Assembly (NCBI GenBank): GCA_001584585.1
Contig: LSYV01000010.1
Span: 2,284,127 to 2,308,316 of the forward strand
Reading direction: 5' to 3'
DNA length: 24,190 nt
Source of the DNA: Gonium pectorale
Taxonomy: Eukaryota > Chlorophyta > Chlorophyceae > Chlamydomonadales > Volvocaceae
The notes under the pieces were generated by a model. The model had not been told where the DNA came from. It made no database searches and saw only the letters and a program-made list of their open reading frames with translations. Position numbers and translations under genes: made by a program. The first letter of the stretch is position 1, and every line of letters begins with the position of its first letter. This document shows, piece by piece, positions 1 through 10,251 of the stretch.

Positions 1-663
1 CAACGACTTGAATGTGCAGTATGGCACAGCAGGGATCCATCCGGGACCTCAACCCCAGTATGTGGTCGTGCATTCCTGTAGTTATCACTCTATATCACTT
101 GGCACAAGGAGGATAAGTCTGGATGGCCAATCGGACCCGCAAACTGTAGCGCTGCGACCCTTGGGACGGTATGACATTATGCTTAGGTTTCTTCTCCTGT
201 GCAGCTCTGGACACAGCCCTCATTCGCACGTGCATCGAAAGTGGCTGCTGTGCATGCGGCCAGCATGCTTGGTATATTCACGTAAGGGTCAAAGGGTGTC
301 TCGAGTCAGCGCCCCGCTCAGCAAAGTCAGTACCATGTAAATCGTGCTCACTCGTGTTGCTTTGTTAAATGCTTCCTGTCGACAACTTTGAACTCGTTTG
401 CTTGTACTTCCCATCTCGTCCCTCTGGCCTGCACTTCCTACAGCGTGAAAACCATGGAACATACTTATCTAGAACTGCGTGGGAAACATCACTTGGGCGA
501 CGCTTTGTACTTCAGTTACGGACAGGTTAGAAACAAACAAGGTCTGCAACACGGACTAGCAATTCCCGTCTAGCCGCCTGCTGTTATACCACGTTGTTTT
601 TGCAGTGGGAACGCGGCGCGCTAAGCGCCGCGCTTCCATACCGAGAACCTTGAACCCGCAGCG
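1..663. other. upstream / 5' leader region of the cyclase gene
   Basis: No reading frame here looks like a protein; the open frames are short and of random composition. A TGTAA motif at 336-340 could be the poly(A) signal of a gene lying to the left on the plus strand, but no coding sequence for it is visible. A T-rich stretch ending in TTTTGCAG at about 598-605 looks like a splice acceptor. The cyclase may therefore have a non-coding first exon and a 5' UTR intron further left. Confidence 0.4.
608..637 (+). promoter_or_regulatory. GC-rich hairpin in the probable 5' UTR of the cyclase
   Basis: CGCGGCGC (612-619) pairs perfectly with GCGCCGCG (625-632) around the loop GCTAA. After a one-base bulge (C633), GGAA (608-611) pairs with TTCC (634-637). 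The structure ends 26 bases before the proposed start codon, in sequence likely to be transcribed. A stem this strong so near a start codon could slow ribosome scanning. That role is inference. Confidence 0.45.
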
Positions 664-3600
664 ATGGTCAGGCGCCTCTTCAGCGGATGCTTCTTCCCTA
701 GTCGCTGCAAGTATCGCAAAAATTTACTTGAAGAAGATGACGAGAAAAACGTTGCAGTGGACACCAGCGATGTGGCAGTCCTGGTTGGGCGGGGGCCGGA
801 GACTCGGAAAACGCGTCATACAGGGGAGCTCTCCAGCAATCAGGTTAGTATAGGATCTAGATTCAGGTATGTCGCTGTCATGGGTGCTGACGAATGCTTG
901 CCCAAAGCAGGACGCGCACCCAGCCGAGCACTGTAGAGAGTCCGAGCTCCGGGACATTTTAATTGCTGGGCAGGCGCCGTCCATCATCACCATTTTTGAG
1001 CACTCAGGGGCCATCCTCCATCAGAACCCCAAGAGTGTTGGTTATTTCGGCAGCAAAGATTGTTACTCTCCAGATCAGAACCTCCTAGCGCTCGTGTTCA
1101 TGCTCGAGCCACACAAAGAAGCGAGCTTGCTAACCGAGATTGGCCGAGGCGGCGTCTGGAAGGGTGCGTCGTGCCTCACATCCCGCTAAGCAATGCTGCA
1201 TGCATGGTTGCGTGAAGTATGAGGCTGGGTAGGGGTAAGAAGTCATGACTCGTTGATAGTATGCAGGTCACGTGACATTTGTCCGTCCCGGTCGCCCACA
1301 CACTCCTCCCCTCTCCGCCCGTCTGTCTCTGCCCTGGATTGTTGTCCAATCCAACCCCTGTATCCGGATCCTGCTGCTCTTTTCCCAGGCGTCGTCCGTG
1401 TCCCACACAGCCTCAGCCTCGTCCATGGGGCTGGCTCCGCCAACTGTACCGATATCTGCGCTGCTCGCCACGCGATGGGCAGCGTCGGGACTCGTGGCAG
1501 CTTGAGCTCTGTCGGCGAGCACCGAGGTGGAGCGCGGGGCCAGAGCTGCAGCGTCCACCACAGCCACGCCGCAACCGGCCCGACCGCCTGGCCTACCCTG
1601 GCGGCGGAAGGTTAGTAGCCTGCCCGTGCCAACAGAATGGAAAGCTGCAGAGGAAGTGGAAATGGCCTCCGTGCGAGCTTACGCACGGGCTCGAGACCTT
1701 GCACGGGTCATTGGAGACCTGCAGCATGTTTTTTTCGTGGGAACCCGCCAGAGGCGGCCATGTCCGCATCCAACACAAACTGGCAGCCTCACAACCCCCT
1801 GAATGATGATGCACTTCATGGTGACATACAGGCGGACTCTGTTCGCGCCAGTACCGTGTGTGGACTGTGCGGCTGCACATTTTGGGCCAGCCTTGCTGTT
1901 GCAGTGGCCTGCAGCTTTCAAGGGCAAACGACGGCTTGCGGTCGACCCAGAGGCTCGTTCTGACCCACGCCCGCATGCAGATAAGCTACCCAACGCTGGC
2001 GGCAAAGAGGGACACTGCACCGCAGCTGGAGGCGCCTGCAACGCCGCGACGTGCGGTGGTAGGCCGTCGCTCGTCACCTCTCCGGCCCACTGCCGCTCCA
2101 CGTCCCACGGAGCCGGCACTGTCGGGTGTGACATGGCAGACGACTCGTCGTCGCCCTTTTGGATGCGATCCTCCAACAACACAGCGTGGGCTGAGCCCAG
2201 CGGCGCAAACGCGCTCATGGTCGGCGATGCCTCGCGCGCTTCGACCCTCACCGGCATGGAGAGCAGCCCGGACCAGGCTGCCGGAGGAGCCGCCCTCATC
2301 AGGCCGCCGCCCGGGCACTCGGCGTCGGTGGGGGCCATTGGCTCTCGAGGCCAGATCCCGCTGGGACCCGACGCGACAGCCCATATGGCCGCCATCTCGG
2401 CGCGCCCCGGGTTCAGCACGTGCGCCTTCGCCACCTCGTCAGTGCCGGCAGTGTACAGTCCAGGGCGTGGGCGCCCTTCCATGTCACAATGCCCCCTCAA
2501 GAGCACCCAGAGCTCGGGCAAGGGCGGTGGCCCTTGGTCGCTGTCGAGCGCCTTGGACACGACGGCGGGCGGGGCGCACGACCCGCTCGCGACCTCCACC
2601 TTTGCTACCCTCGTGAGCGTGACACACACGGGGCCGACTGGGCCGGTGGCGCCGACCTCCCCTCGGGCCATCCCAACAGCCCTCAAGCAGCACGCCCACC
2701 CGCATGCGCTAGTGGAGGCGTCTGGCGCGTCCATGCCCAACGGAGCCCGCATGGCTTCCGGCGTCACCCAAGCGTCGCCCCGCCGCACGGCCTCCTGCCT
2801 GTCGCTGATGGAGGGCGGGCTCTCCGCGGCTCCCGGCGGCGCCGGCGCTCAGGCAGGGTCCGCTAGGTTCAACAGCCGCGGACGGTCATCGTTTGCGGCG
2901 TCCCAGCCATCTGGATCGCGCGCGATCGCCTTTGCGATGTCCTTGGGGACTTGCCCCGTGACGGGCCCGTTGGGCGCCGGCGGCCAGCACTCTGGCGCCG
3001 GCAGCTTGTATTCCCCTCTCGCGGGCTCCTCGGGTAACACGGTGCGCAGCATTGTGCGGTCGGCCGGCCTGCATAAGCCCCTTGCGGCCCCGCCCCTCTC
3101 GCCTGTGCACAATCCCGTCACGGTCACGCGCTACCACTCCCGCCGGGGTGCCGCGTCGCTCGACTTGGGGCCACTCAAAAGCGAGCCCGTCGGCGGCCGC
3201 AGCGCGCCCTCCAGCCGCGGAGGCATGCGCGAGCGGTACGTTGGACTGGCGCCCACCCGTGAGGTGCACGGTGCGGAGGACGGCTCAATCGGCGCCGCCG
3301 GTGCCGCCGTCGCTGTTGTGGCTGCAGCCGGTGAAGGCGGCACCTGTTTCACAGGTCTCCCATGGTCCGGGCCAGTCAAGATCCGGTCTGCTTCCATCGA
3401 CCACGGGAGCATTCTCGGACGGGTGCACCTCACGCCTGCTGATCTCGCAGACACGGCTGGCAGCAACGTCGTGGCGGTGTCCGACCTGAGCCCCAGGGCG
3501 GCCGGCGCCGCCGAGACCGTCGCTCAGTTCCTAGACCCGGGCAGCCCCACTCACGGCCCCGTGCCTGTCAGCAGCGAAGCCTGCAAGATCCCAACTAGCT

Positions 3601-6600
3601 GCGACGCCGGCGGCGATGCGCGCATAGAGGTGGAGGCTGCCCAGGAGCTGTGCGCCGGTGGCGAGGCGCCCGGTGGGGCCGCACGCCCAGCGCCGCCCCA
3701 TGCCCGGCTTAGCGATAGCGCTGGTCCCATACCGAGGGCCGCGGCGCCAGCCGTGCCTGCGGTCGCCGCAGGCCCTTCCCCTTCAGCCATAGCGCCGTCT
3801 TCGCCAGCCTGCCAGCCGGAGGCGGGCCCAGCGCTCGATTCACGCAGGCTTCTGCCCCCTTCGCGACTGAGGACCAGCCAGGATGCTGCTCCGCCAGACC
3901 CGGTGGCGCTGCACAAGGCCGGCTCTCCGGCGGCGCGCGCGCCCGCTACCGCACAGCCGATTCCCGTCCCGGTCACGGGTCGCGCCGAGTGGCCCCAGCC
4001 GGGCTCGGTCTCAGGACCCAGCCCGGCAGTTCCAGCGGCCCCCATGGCGCAGGCCCGCAGAGCTGGCGTGGAACAGGCGGATGAGGCGCTGGAGGAAGAG
4101 TCGGTGTACAGCATTTCCGACGCGGAAGAGCGTCAGACGGAGGACGAGGGCGGCAGTGACGGCACGGAGGACGATATGGCGAGCGAGGCCGCCGCCGGCG
4201 GCCCGGCGGCGGCTGAGCCCGAGTGCTGGCACGAGGTGTGGGCCACGTCTGCGGTGGACCCGGTGACCGGGCAGGACGTGGTCATCCTCACGCAGATGGA
4301 CGTCACGGCCAAGGTGCGGAGGCATGGGGCGTGGAGGGTGGGGCGCTCGTATCGTGTGGACCTGGGCCTGGGGCTGGGGCCGGGGCCTGGGGCTTCTGGA
4401 CCGCGAAGCCCCAGCTTTAGGGTCACATGGGACATGGCCGTCGTGGCGCGTTTGTGCGGGCGAGAATAGCGCGTGATGGGTGCCAGGGGTCAGGATGCGG
4501 ACGAGGGCCGCGGTCTCAGCTGGGGATGGCAGTCAACCGCTGGATGGGCATAAGGATGATTTATGTGTGAGGGGCTGCACAACTTCATTGCCTCTGCTCT
4601 CTGTGCGGCTCGGATAATCCCTTGCGTTCCTCCACTCCATCGCATGGGACTCCGGGCACGCGTACGCAGGTTATTGCGGAGCGGCACCTGGCGTTGGTGA
4701 TGGAGACGGAGCACCGCCTGGTGGAGCAGCTCTTCCCGCGCCACATCCTGCAGTCCGTGACGGAGGCCTGGACCGCCGCCGAGTCGTCCGGCGGCGGCGC
4801 TGCCGGCTCCAGCAGGCGCAGCCGCTACTCCTCCGTGGGCCGCAGCCCCCGCTGGCGGCCTGTGCTCCACAATTGCAACCTCGCCACCAGCCACCAAGAG
4901 GTGTGCATTCATGCCACGGGTTGTTGTATTCCCCCATGGGAGACTGCAGTTCCTGCCCTAAGGCCGGGCTGTCGGCCCCTGTCGCTGTGCTGCGGGTGGC
5001 CCTGTGTGATATCCCGCCCGCGGGCGAGCGCACTCACGGGTTGCGACGAGCACATGAGACGCGCCGTTTTCTCTTACACGGTTTAGCCGACGAGCACATA
5101 AGGCACGACGTCTTCTCTTAGAATGATTTGGCTGACGAGCTCATTAGACACGCCGTTCGCGCTCGCTGTTTACCAGGTGACGCTGCTCTTCGCGGACATC
5201 AAGGGCTTCACGCCCATGTGCAAGCAGCTCCAGCCTCGGCAGGTATCTGGGGTGGAATGGTGCCCAGGGACCTGGAGCCTCCTGCATGGGAATGCGAGGG
5301 CTTCACTCCCCTTGGAATCCTGGCGGTCGGGCGGTTTGATAGTTCTGATAACGGACCGTAGCGACGCGCGCGTGTGCCTGGGCCGTTGTATGAGGCGTGA
5401 GAGGGAAGCATCTTGGCGGGAGGGCCTGACGCTCGCCCTACGCCGCCTTGCCCGCACCAGGTCATGACGCTGCTGAATGCGCTGTACTCGCGGTACGACG
5501 CGATGCTGGACAAGTACGGCGTGTACAAGGTGTGTGTGGTGAAAATGCTCAGGTCGCCGTGCGTGCCTTGCACGCTTCGTTCTATGCTGGACTGAACAGG
5601 AGCTCAAAGTGCCGGCACCAAAGGTGCTCGATGCAAGATGGACCGTGGGAAACCCCTTTGGTGCAAAACGTCCTTCTATTTGCTGGTCGTGCCGGTTGGA
5701 ATGCGACCTTTCTGCGCCAGCCATGGACTTGACAGCGGTCGGAACGTCGTGCCCGCAGGTTGAGACCATCGGCGACTGCTACTTTGTGGCAGGCGGGCTG
5801 ATCCGGGAGGACGAGGACGGCATGGCGGCTGTGCGGGAGGGCGGCAGCAGCGAGGACCCGATGCACGCGGAGAAGGTGTTCATGTTTGCAAAGGTACGGG
5901 GTGCCGGGGTGGAGCTCGCCAGGTAGGGAGAGTGCAGGGTGGAAAGGGAACGCGTATCGCTGAACGCGGCACACGGCCATTTCCCTGGCATACTATGCGA
6001 GAGCCATACGCCTCGCTATGATAGTCTCAATGAATCGCAGCACACGCTCCCGTGCTCTCCAGGGCGGTCTCCATCCTTCGCCCATCTCCATCTTGCGTTG
6101 ACGTACATGTGCATGCAATCAAAATCGGAAGGAAAGCCCTCGAGCCTGAGCGCTCCGCCGTTGCCCCTTTTGCACTGTCGTACTGTCATACAGGCCATGC
6201 TGGCGGCGGCGCGCGAGGTTGCGATGCCCACCACCGGCCGGCCGGTGGAGATCCGCATCGGCATCCACACGGGACCCGTGGTCAGCGGCGTGGTGGGCAC
6301 CCGCATGCCGCGATTCTGCCTGTTCGGTGGGTCCGCGGGCACCCGAGCGGTCGCAAAGACTCTGGGAGGCACGAGCACGTCCGCACGTCTGCGCCGTCCT
6401 TTGTCGCGGTCGTGGGTGGTGGGTGCTCAACTTTTAGCAGGCGCCGGCATTCGGCATGTAGGGACGACCACGGGTGCAGTACGTACGGCTCGTCGTACGG
6501 CTCGCCATTGTCGGGGCTCCCTGCACTGTTGGTATCTTGCCACCGTGCGTAACCTGTTTCAGCTTCTTGCGCTCGGTGCCTCTGCATGGGACACGCGTCA

Positions 6601-7968
6601 CAGTACTATCTTGCGCCAGAGCCTGCAAAGAACCCGCCCGCAACCCGCCAGCAACCAACCGGAAACCGTCCCGCAACCGACCCGCAGGCGACACGGTCAA
6701 CACGGCCAGCCGCATGGAGAGCACCGGCGTCCCGGGGGCCATCCACGCGTCGGAGGCCACCTACCAGCGGCTGCCGCGTTCGAGCCAATGGGAGGCCACG
6801 GGCGGCATCGAGGTGAGTCCCGCAAGAGCCATACTTTTAGGCTTTGGTAGCCGCCCCAGCACTTCCCCCTCACACGGAACGCACCGGCGCCCACTGCACC
6901 TTTGAACCCAGCCGCCGTACAGCCGTACTCCAGGCTTTGGTAGCCACCCTAGCACCGCCCCTTACACGGAGCGTACTGGCGCCCATTGCACTTGGGTCCG
7001 GAGCTGGCATTGATATGTCCCTGGCGGCGTCAGTTTCTGCACGTGCGGTTTGGGCGCCTACGCAGCAGCAGGCCCGCATCCAGCCACTGCCATGCCTTCC
7101 GACGCGATCCTACCGGCAATCCGAACCAACCACCCGGCCACGCTTCACCGCCCCACGCATCCTGGCTCTTGGACTGACCCGCCCCGCTCCCCGCCACCGC
7201 ACATGGCCGCCTCTGCGCTCCCGACAGGTCAAGGGCAAAGGCCTAATGCAGACGTACCTGTGGAGGCCAGCCAAGCCCGCCGCGGCACTGCGCGGAATGG
7301 CGCCGGCAGTGCCGGCAGTGCCGGACACCCCCGCCCTGCCCTGCGCGCGTCCCGCCCAGCCCGCGCAGCCCTCGCAATCCCCGCCAAGCGCGCACGGCGC
7401 AGACTCGTCCCTGGCAAACCACGCCTCGCCCGGGGAGCGCCACGCGCAGAGAGAGCACACACAGGACGCGCTCCACGCCGCGCACGGAGCGCACGCCTCC
7501 CAGGGAGGACACTGCACCCACGGCGGCGTGCACCTGACCTTGCGCGCCCTCGCATCACAAGGTGGCGTGCATCACTCTCAGGGGGGCAGTGCCTCCCGCG
7601 CGGCGAACTGCAGCAGCGCCACCGGAGCGGTGGAGCAACCCGCCCTCTCCCTGAAGCTTATATCGGTTCTGACCGCTGAGGCCGCGGCACCCGACCCGCT
7701 GGCGGGCATTGCGGACGCCCCCGCGCAAATGTACGACTCATCGGCCAACCTTTCCTTTGGCGGGTTCCTGGATGTGAGCCGGGAGGCCACCGGCGCGACC
7801 CCCGCCGCGCTGCGGCGCCACCCGCGGGCGCCGCCGGCACCGACAGCGATGCCGCAGGCAGCCTCTGCAGCCGCAGCCGCTGCCACGGCGCAGAAGCTCA
7901 CTTCCGTGGTGGACAGGCAGCCCACGCCTTTGGTGGACCCGCAGCGCGTGCTGCAGTATGGGCCCTGA
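664..7968 (+). CDS. class III guanylyl cyclase with split PAS-like domain, 11 exons
   Basis: Converts GTP to cGMP. Exons: 664-843, 911-1163, 1389-1610, about 1915-4313, 4670-4900, 5177-5242, 5461-5529, 5759-5893, 6194-6326, 6688-6812 and 7228-7968 (stop TGA). They join in frame to about 1517 residues. Residues about 83-150 (core IFEHSGAILHQNPKSVGYFG) are the first half of a PAS-like domain. Its second half (CWHEVWATSAVDPVTGQDVV) lies at about 989-1018, after some 830 low-complexity residues. The linker at 1019-1052 contains EQLFPRH. The catalytic domain spans about 1096-1283. Metal-binding Asp are D1102 (FADIKGF) and D1146 (ETIGDCY); guanine-selecting residues are E1142 and C1227 (RFCLFG); transition-state residues are N1234 and R1238 (DTVNTASRMES). 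The tail (1284-1517) is Ala/Pro/Gly/His-rich. No confident membrane segment is seen, so it is probably soluble. M664 is the first Met after an in-frame stop at 622-624. Uncertain: the exon 2 acceptor (941 also keeps frame) and the exon 4 acceptor (1852 or 1891 also keep frame). The family call is firm. Confidence 0.92.
5045..5160 (+). repeat. 44-45 bp minisatellite in cyclase intron 5
   Basis: Three imperfect head-to-tail copies start at 5045, 5089 and 5134, each opening with GACGAGCNCAT and continuing with a degenerate CACGNCGTTNTCTCTTA-like block. They lie in the intron 4901-5176, and the third copy runs close to the acceptor at 5174-5176. The spacing of 44 then 45 bases is direct evidence of tandem duplication. 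Confidence 0.65.
6478..6504 (+). repeat. tandem TCGTACGGC repeat in cyclase intron 9
   Basis: Two close copies of GTACGGCTCG follow one another, preceded by GTAC. They lie in the intron 6327-6687. The motif belongs to the GTAC-centred short repeats also seen at about 6915, 10620, 22113 and 22606. Confidence 0.45.
6839..6998 (+). repeat. direct duplication (about 64 bp, 93 bp apart) in cyclase intron 10
   Basis: Copy 1 begins at 6839 and copy 2 at 6932, both with AGGCTTTGGTAGCC. They stay alignable without gaps for about 64 bases, to GGCGCCCAYTGCAC. Most of the roughly ten differences are C/T or A/G transitions. The intron is 6813-7227, so the coding sequence is unaffected. Confidence 0.7.
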
Positions 7969-8561
7969 GCTCGTTGCGGTCTCCTAGGCCCTTGAGGTGA
8001 GGCCGAGGGGAAGAGTTTCCGGGTGAGCACGTGCCTGTCTGAGTGAGGGGGATGACGGAGCGGAGGGGAGCGGGATCGGAGCGTAACGAAGCGGCCCTGC
8101 GGCCAGCATGAGGGGCGCGCTGCGTCTACCGCTCGGACCCACGATGGGTCCCAATTGATGCAATTGATGCCATCGTCTATTTGATTGTCGGTCAATCGGT
8201 AACGAACCAGCCGTTAGGGGCCCCGGGCACTTGCGCAGTCGTTGCTCGGGCGCCCTGGCGCTATCTTCGTTTTTATGCAAGCTGGCAGGGCGTCCTTGAA
8301 GGCCAGACCCGAATGAGGGGCTGGCGCCGGCAGCGTTGAATAGGAGCCTGAATCGCAATAAAGTAGTTGCGCCTACAATCCATTTCTTGGGATTAATCAC
8401 GCTTTCGCGCTTAGCGTCGGGCGGTTAGCGAATATGGCGCTGCCTTCTGGTGGTGCGAAGATGTTACATGGTTTAACGATGTTTGAAGAAGAAGAGAAGC
8501 GGTGCGGTGTTGGAGGGGGGGGGAGGGCTGGCAGCGGGTGGCTGGTCCTGCGTACGTACCT

Positions 8562-8580
8562 GTACGATATTGTATCGTAC
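8562..8580. repeat. perfect 8-bp inverted repeat, 3-base loop
   Basis: GTACGATA (8562-8569) and TATCGTAC (8573-8580) are exact reverse complements around TTG. It follows directly after CGTACGTACCT, another GTAC-rich string. No function can be read from it. Confidence 0.5.
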
Positions 8581-8617
8581 CATGTGATCCCGCACGTTTC
8601 AAGTTTAACAGCTGTTA

Positions 8618-8636
8618 CCCACCATACCATGGTGGG
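8618..8636. repeat. perfect 8-bp inverted repeat, 3-base loop
   Basis: CCCACCAT (8618-8625) and ATGGTGGG (8629-8636) are exact reverse complements around ACC. It lies 38 bases after the previous inverted repeat, so the two form a hairpin pair in non-genic DNA. Confidence 0.5.
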
Positions 8637-9614
8637 CCTCAGAATGGCGACGGGCATGTCTTTAAACCCGGATAGGTGTATCCGATGTACTCGAGATCGG
8701 TTTTGGGCTGCAACACCAATGAAACATGGCATGCGTTGAGGAGTAGCCGTATGCAAGTGGGGCAAGCTGTTTGGAAGCACACTATGAAGCAAAAAAACGG
8801 CAAACAACAGGCCGAGAGACGCTGGGGTATGTTTCGTACATGCGGCCCACTGTTTTTGCGACTCGGCTGCCAAGAAAACCTTCCTAAGTTGCAGGTAAGG
8901 GGCTTATGAAGCGGTATGACGATGAGGGGGTGGAGGTCGGGGCACTGAGAGATGTGTTTTCGTGCCTGGCCTCCAAGAGCACGCGATGAGCTGCAAGCGT
9001 GCCTTCCCACCCAGCGACCCAGGCACCGGGCAGCACGCGTTGGATACATGGCGTCCGTGTTGGTTGCGTTGTGGGCTGTGGGAATGCGCGCTTGCGCAAT
9101 CGCGCGGCTCCGAGCGCCTCGGGCCGTTGGCGCATTGCGGGTGGCCAGAGCGTCCGGGTTTGGCTCGTGCGTGGGACGTGTGCACGTGTGCACCCATGCC
9201 GTCCACGGCTTCAAAAAATAAGCAGATGTCTGCGCTATCTGTGCAGGGTTACGTGTTTGATTGGGACGACTCATGTGGTTTCCTCGGGCCATAGCCCATA
9301 GGCCCTGGAGCGAGCGAGTGCTGGCCCGTCAGGCCCTGCGTCAGTTTCGTCAGTAATGTCGATAGGCTCGCTTTAAGCGAAGCAAAGCATGCTGGTTTCA
9401 GCAGCTGCAGGCGTGCGCCTTGCAGTCCTCCGCTCTTTCCACCGCCAGGTTGCATGGGCCGCTGGCTTCAGTGAAGAGGTTTCCGTGCATTGCGTGGTGC
9501 CACTTCCGACTTCCCATCGAGTTGCCTTGAGCGGGGTTTCGGTACGTCCCCAAGGTTGCGCATCTGTCGGTGAATAAGGTCTGACGGAGTAGCGTACGTG
9601 ATGCTGTCGGCCCA

Positions 9615-9782
9615 ATGTTTGATGCAATCATGTTTTCTCTGAGGATTTTTATCGGGTTGCTGGACGAGGATGATGGACGGGTGAGGCACACAGCGGTGCA
9701 CGGACCCGAGGCGATTTTGGCAGTACGCGAGGCGCTACGGCAAGGTTGGCATGGTGATATTTGCTCTATGCTCATGCCGTAG
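9615..9782 (+). other. short ORF with HEAT-like motif, possible unannotated exon or gene relic
   Basis: A frame open from 9585 (first ATG 9615) to the TAG at 9780-9782 encodes 55 residues from the Met. It looks more protein-like than the other frames nearby: a hydrophobic stretch (MFDAIMFSLRIFIGLLDEDD) is followed by GRVRHTAVHGPEAILAVREA. The pattern LLDEDDGRVRHTAV resembles the turn and second helix of a HEAT repeat. The same frame stays mostly open upstream but is broken by TGA, TAA and TAG codons. It could be an exon of an unrecognised gene, a decayed coding copy, or chance. I cannot name a parent gene. Confidence 0.22.
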
Positions 9783-10002
9783 TTCAGGGCGTTCATGGCA
9801 TGATGGATCCATGGACGTTTGAGCCGAGTAGGAGTTGGAGGGGGGCTGTTGGCGGCTGGACAGGACCCCGCCGCAGGCACCATCTGGAAGGCACGTTCCC
9901 GACCAGTCCCCTGTTCCCGACTGGACAGGTGCCTGTGAACAATGAAACGCTTGCTTGCTTGCTTAGCTGTATGAGGCGTTATGGCTGTCTTGTTGGCTTG
10001 TG

Positions 10003-10144
10003 ATGAGTTTCGAGTTGGCCAAGCGGTTGCGCCAGTTTACACAGCGCCATTAGGCTGCATCTGCGGGACTGTAACTACGTGTCCGTACGGCAATCACTGG
10101 CAGAGGAGACGGCCGCCAACTATCCAAGTGTCCTGGATCCTATG
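10003..10144 (+). other. exon-like fragment left of the assembly gap
   Basis: ATG at 10003 opens MSFELAKRLRQFTQRH and then stops. In the next frame, 10052-10144 reads RDCNYVSVRQSLAEETAANY and onward to VLDPM, followed by GTACCG, which could be a splice donor. The second string looks protein-like. The frame change between them is not explained by any intron large enough to splice. This may be the edge of a gene broken by the gap, or decayed sequence. Family not recognised. Confidence 0.2.
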
Positions 10145-10231
10145 GTACCGGGTGCATGTGTGATGCCCCTTTGGAATGGCTTGCAGGGCGTGCATTGCTT
10201 CCTTGGGCAACAGCGTTGGTACAGGTACTTT

Positions 10232-10251
10232 NNNNNNNNNNNNNNNNNNNN
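10232..10251. other. assembly gap (20 N)
   Basis: Twenty undetermined bases. The true length is unknown. Exon-like sequence lies on both sides, so part of a small gene may be hidden here. Confidence 0.99.

Larger units (their letters stand above)
7969..9614. other. intergenic region downstream of the cyclase
   Basis: Presumed 3' UTR of the cyclase followed by non-genic DNA. No TGTAA lies in the first 1.5 kb after the stop. An AATAAA occurs at 8357-8362, which may or may not be used. A tandem CAATTGATG pair lies near 8152-8170. Short open frames on both strands are Arg/Cys/His/Pro-rich and show no recognisable domain. Confidence 0.45.

Noticed and set aside
1803..1914. Reading the large plus-strand frame from its first ATG at 1803 as a separate gene
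   Set aside because: Splicing from exon 3 into this frame joins the PAS-like half and keeps frame through the cyclase. The ATG at 1803 directly follows a stop and lies in intron or the uncertain acceptor zone.
1679..2788. 369-residue open frame on the minus strand opposite cyclase exon 4
   Set aside because: It mirrors a GC-rich low-complexity coding exon, where long antisense frames are expected. It has no domain, and the sense strand carries the consistent splice model.
4314..4469. Cyclase ending at the TAG near 4469
   Set aside because: After DVTAK the downstream reading is Gly/Pro/Arg-rich and unlike the family. A GTGCGG donor at 4314 spliced to 4670 gives DVTAK-VIAERHLALV, the expected linker.
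8639..9292. 217-residue minus-strand frame
   Set aside because: Composition (Thr, His, Cys, Pro, Arg throughout, no domain) looks random, and no splice signals or start context support it.
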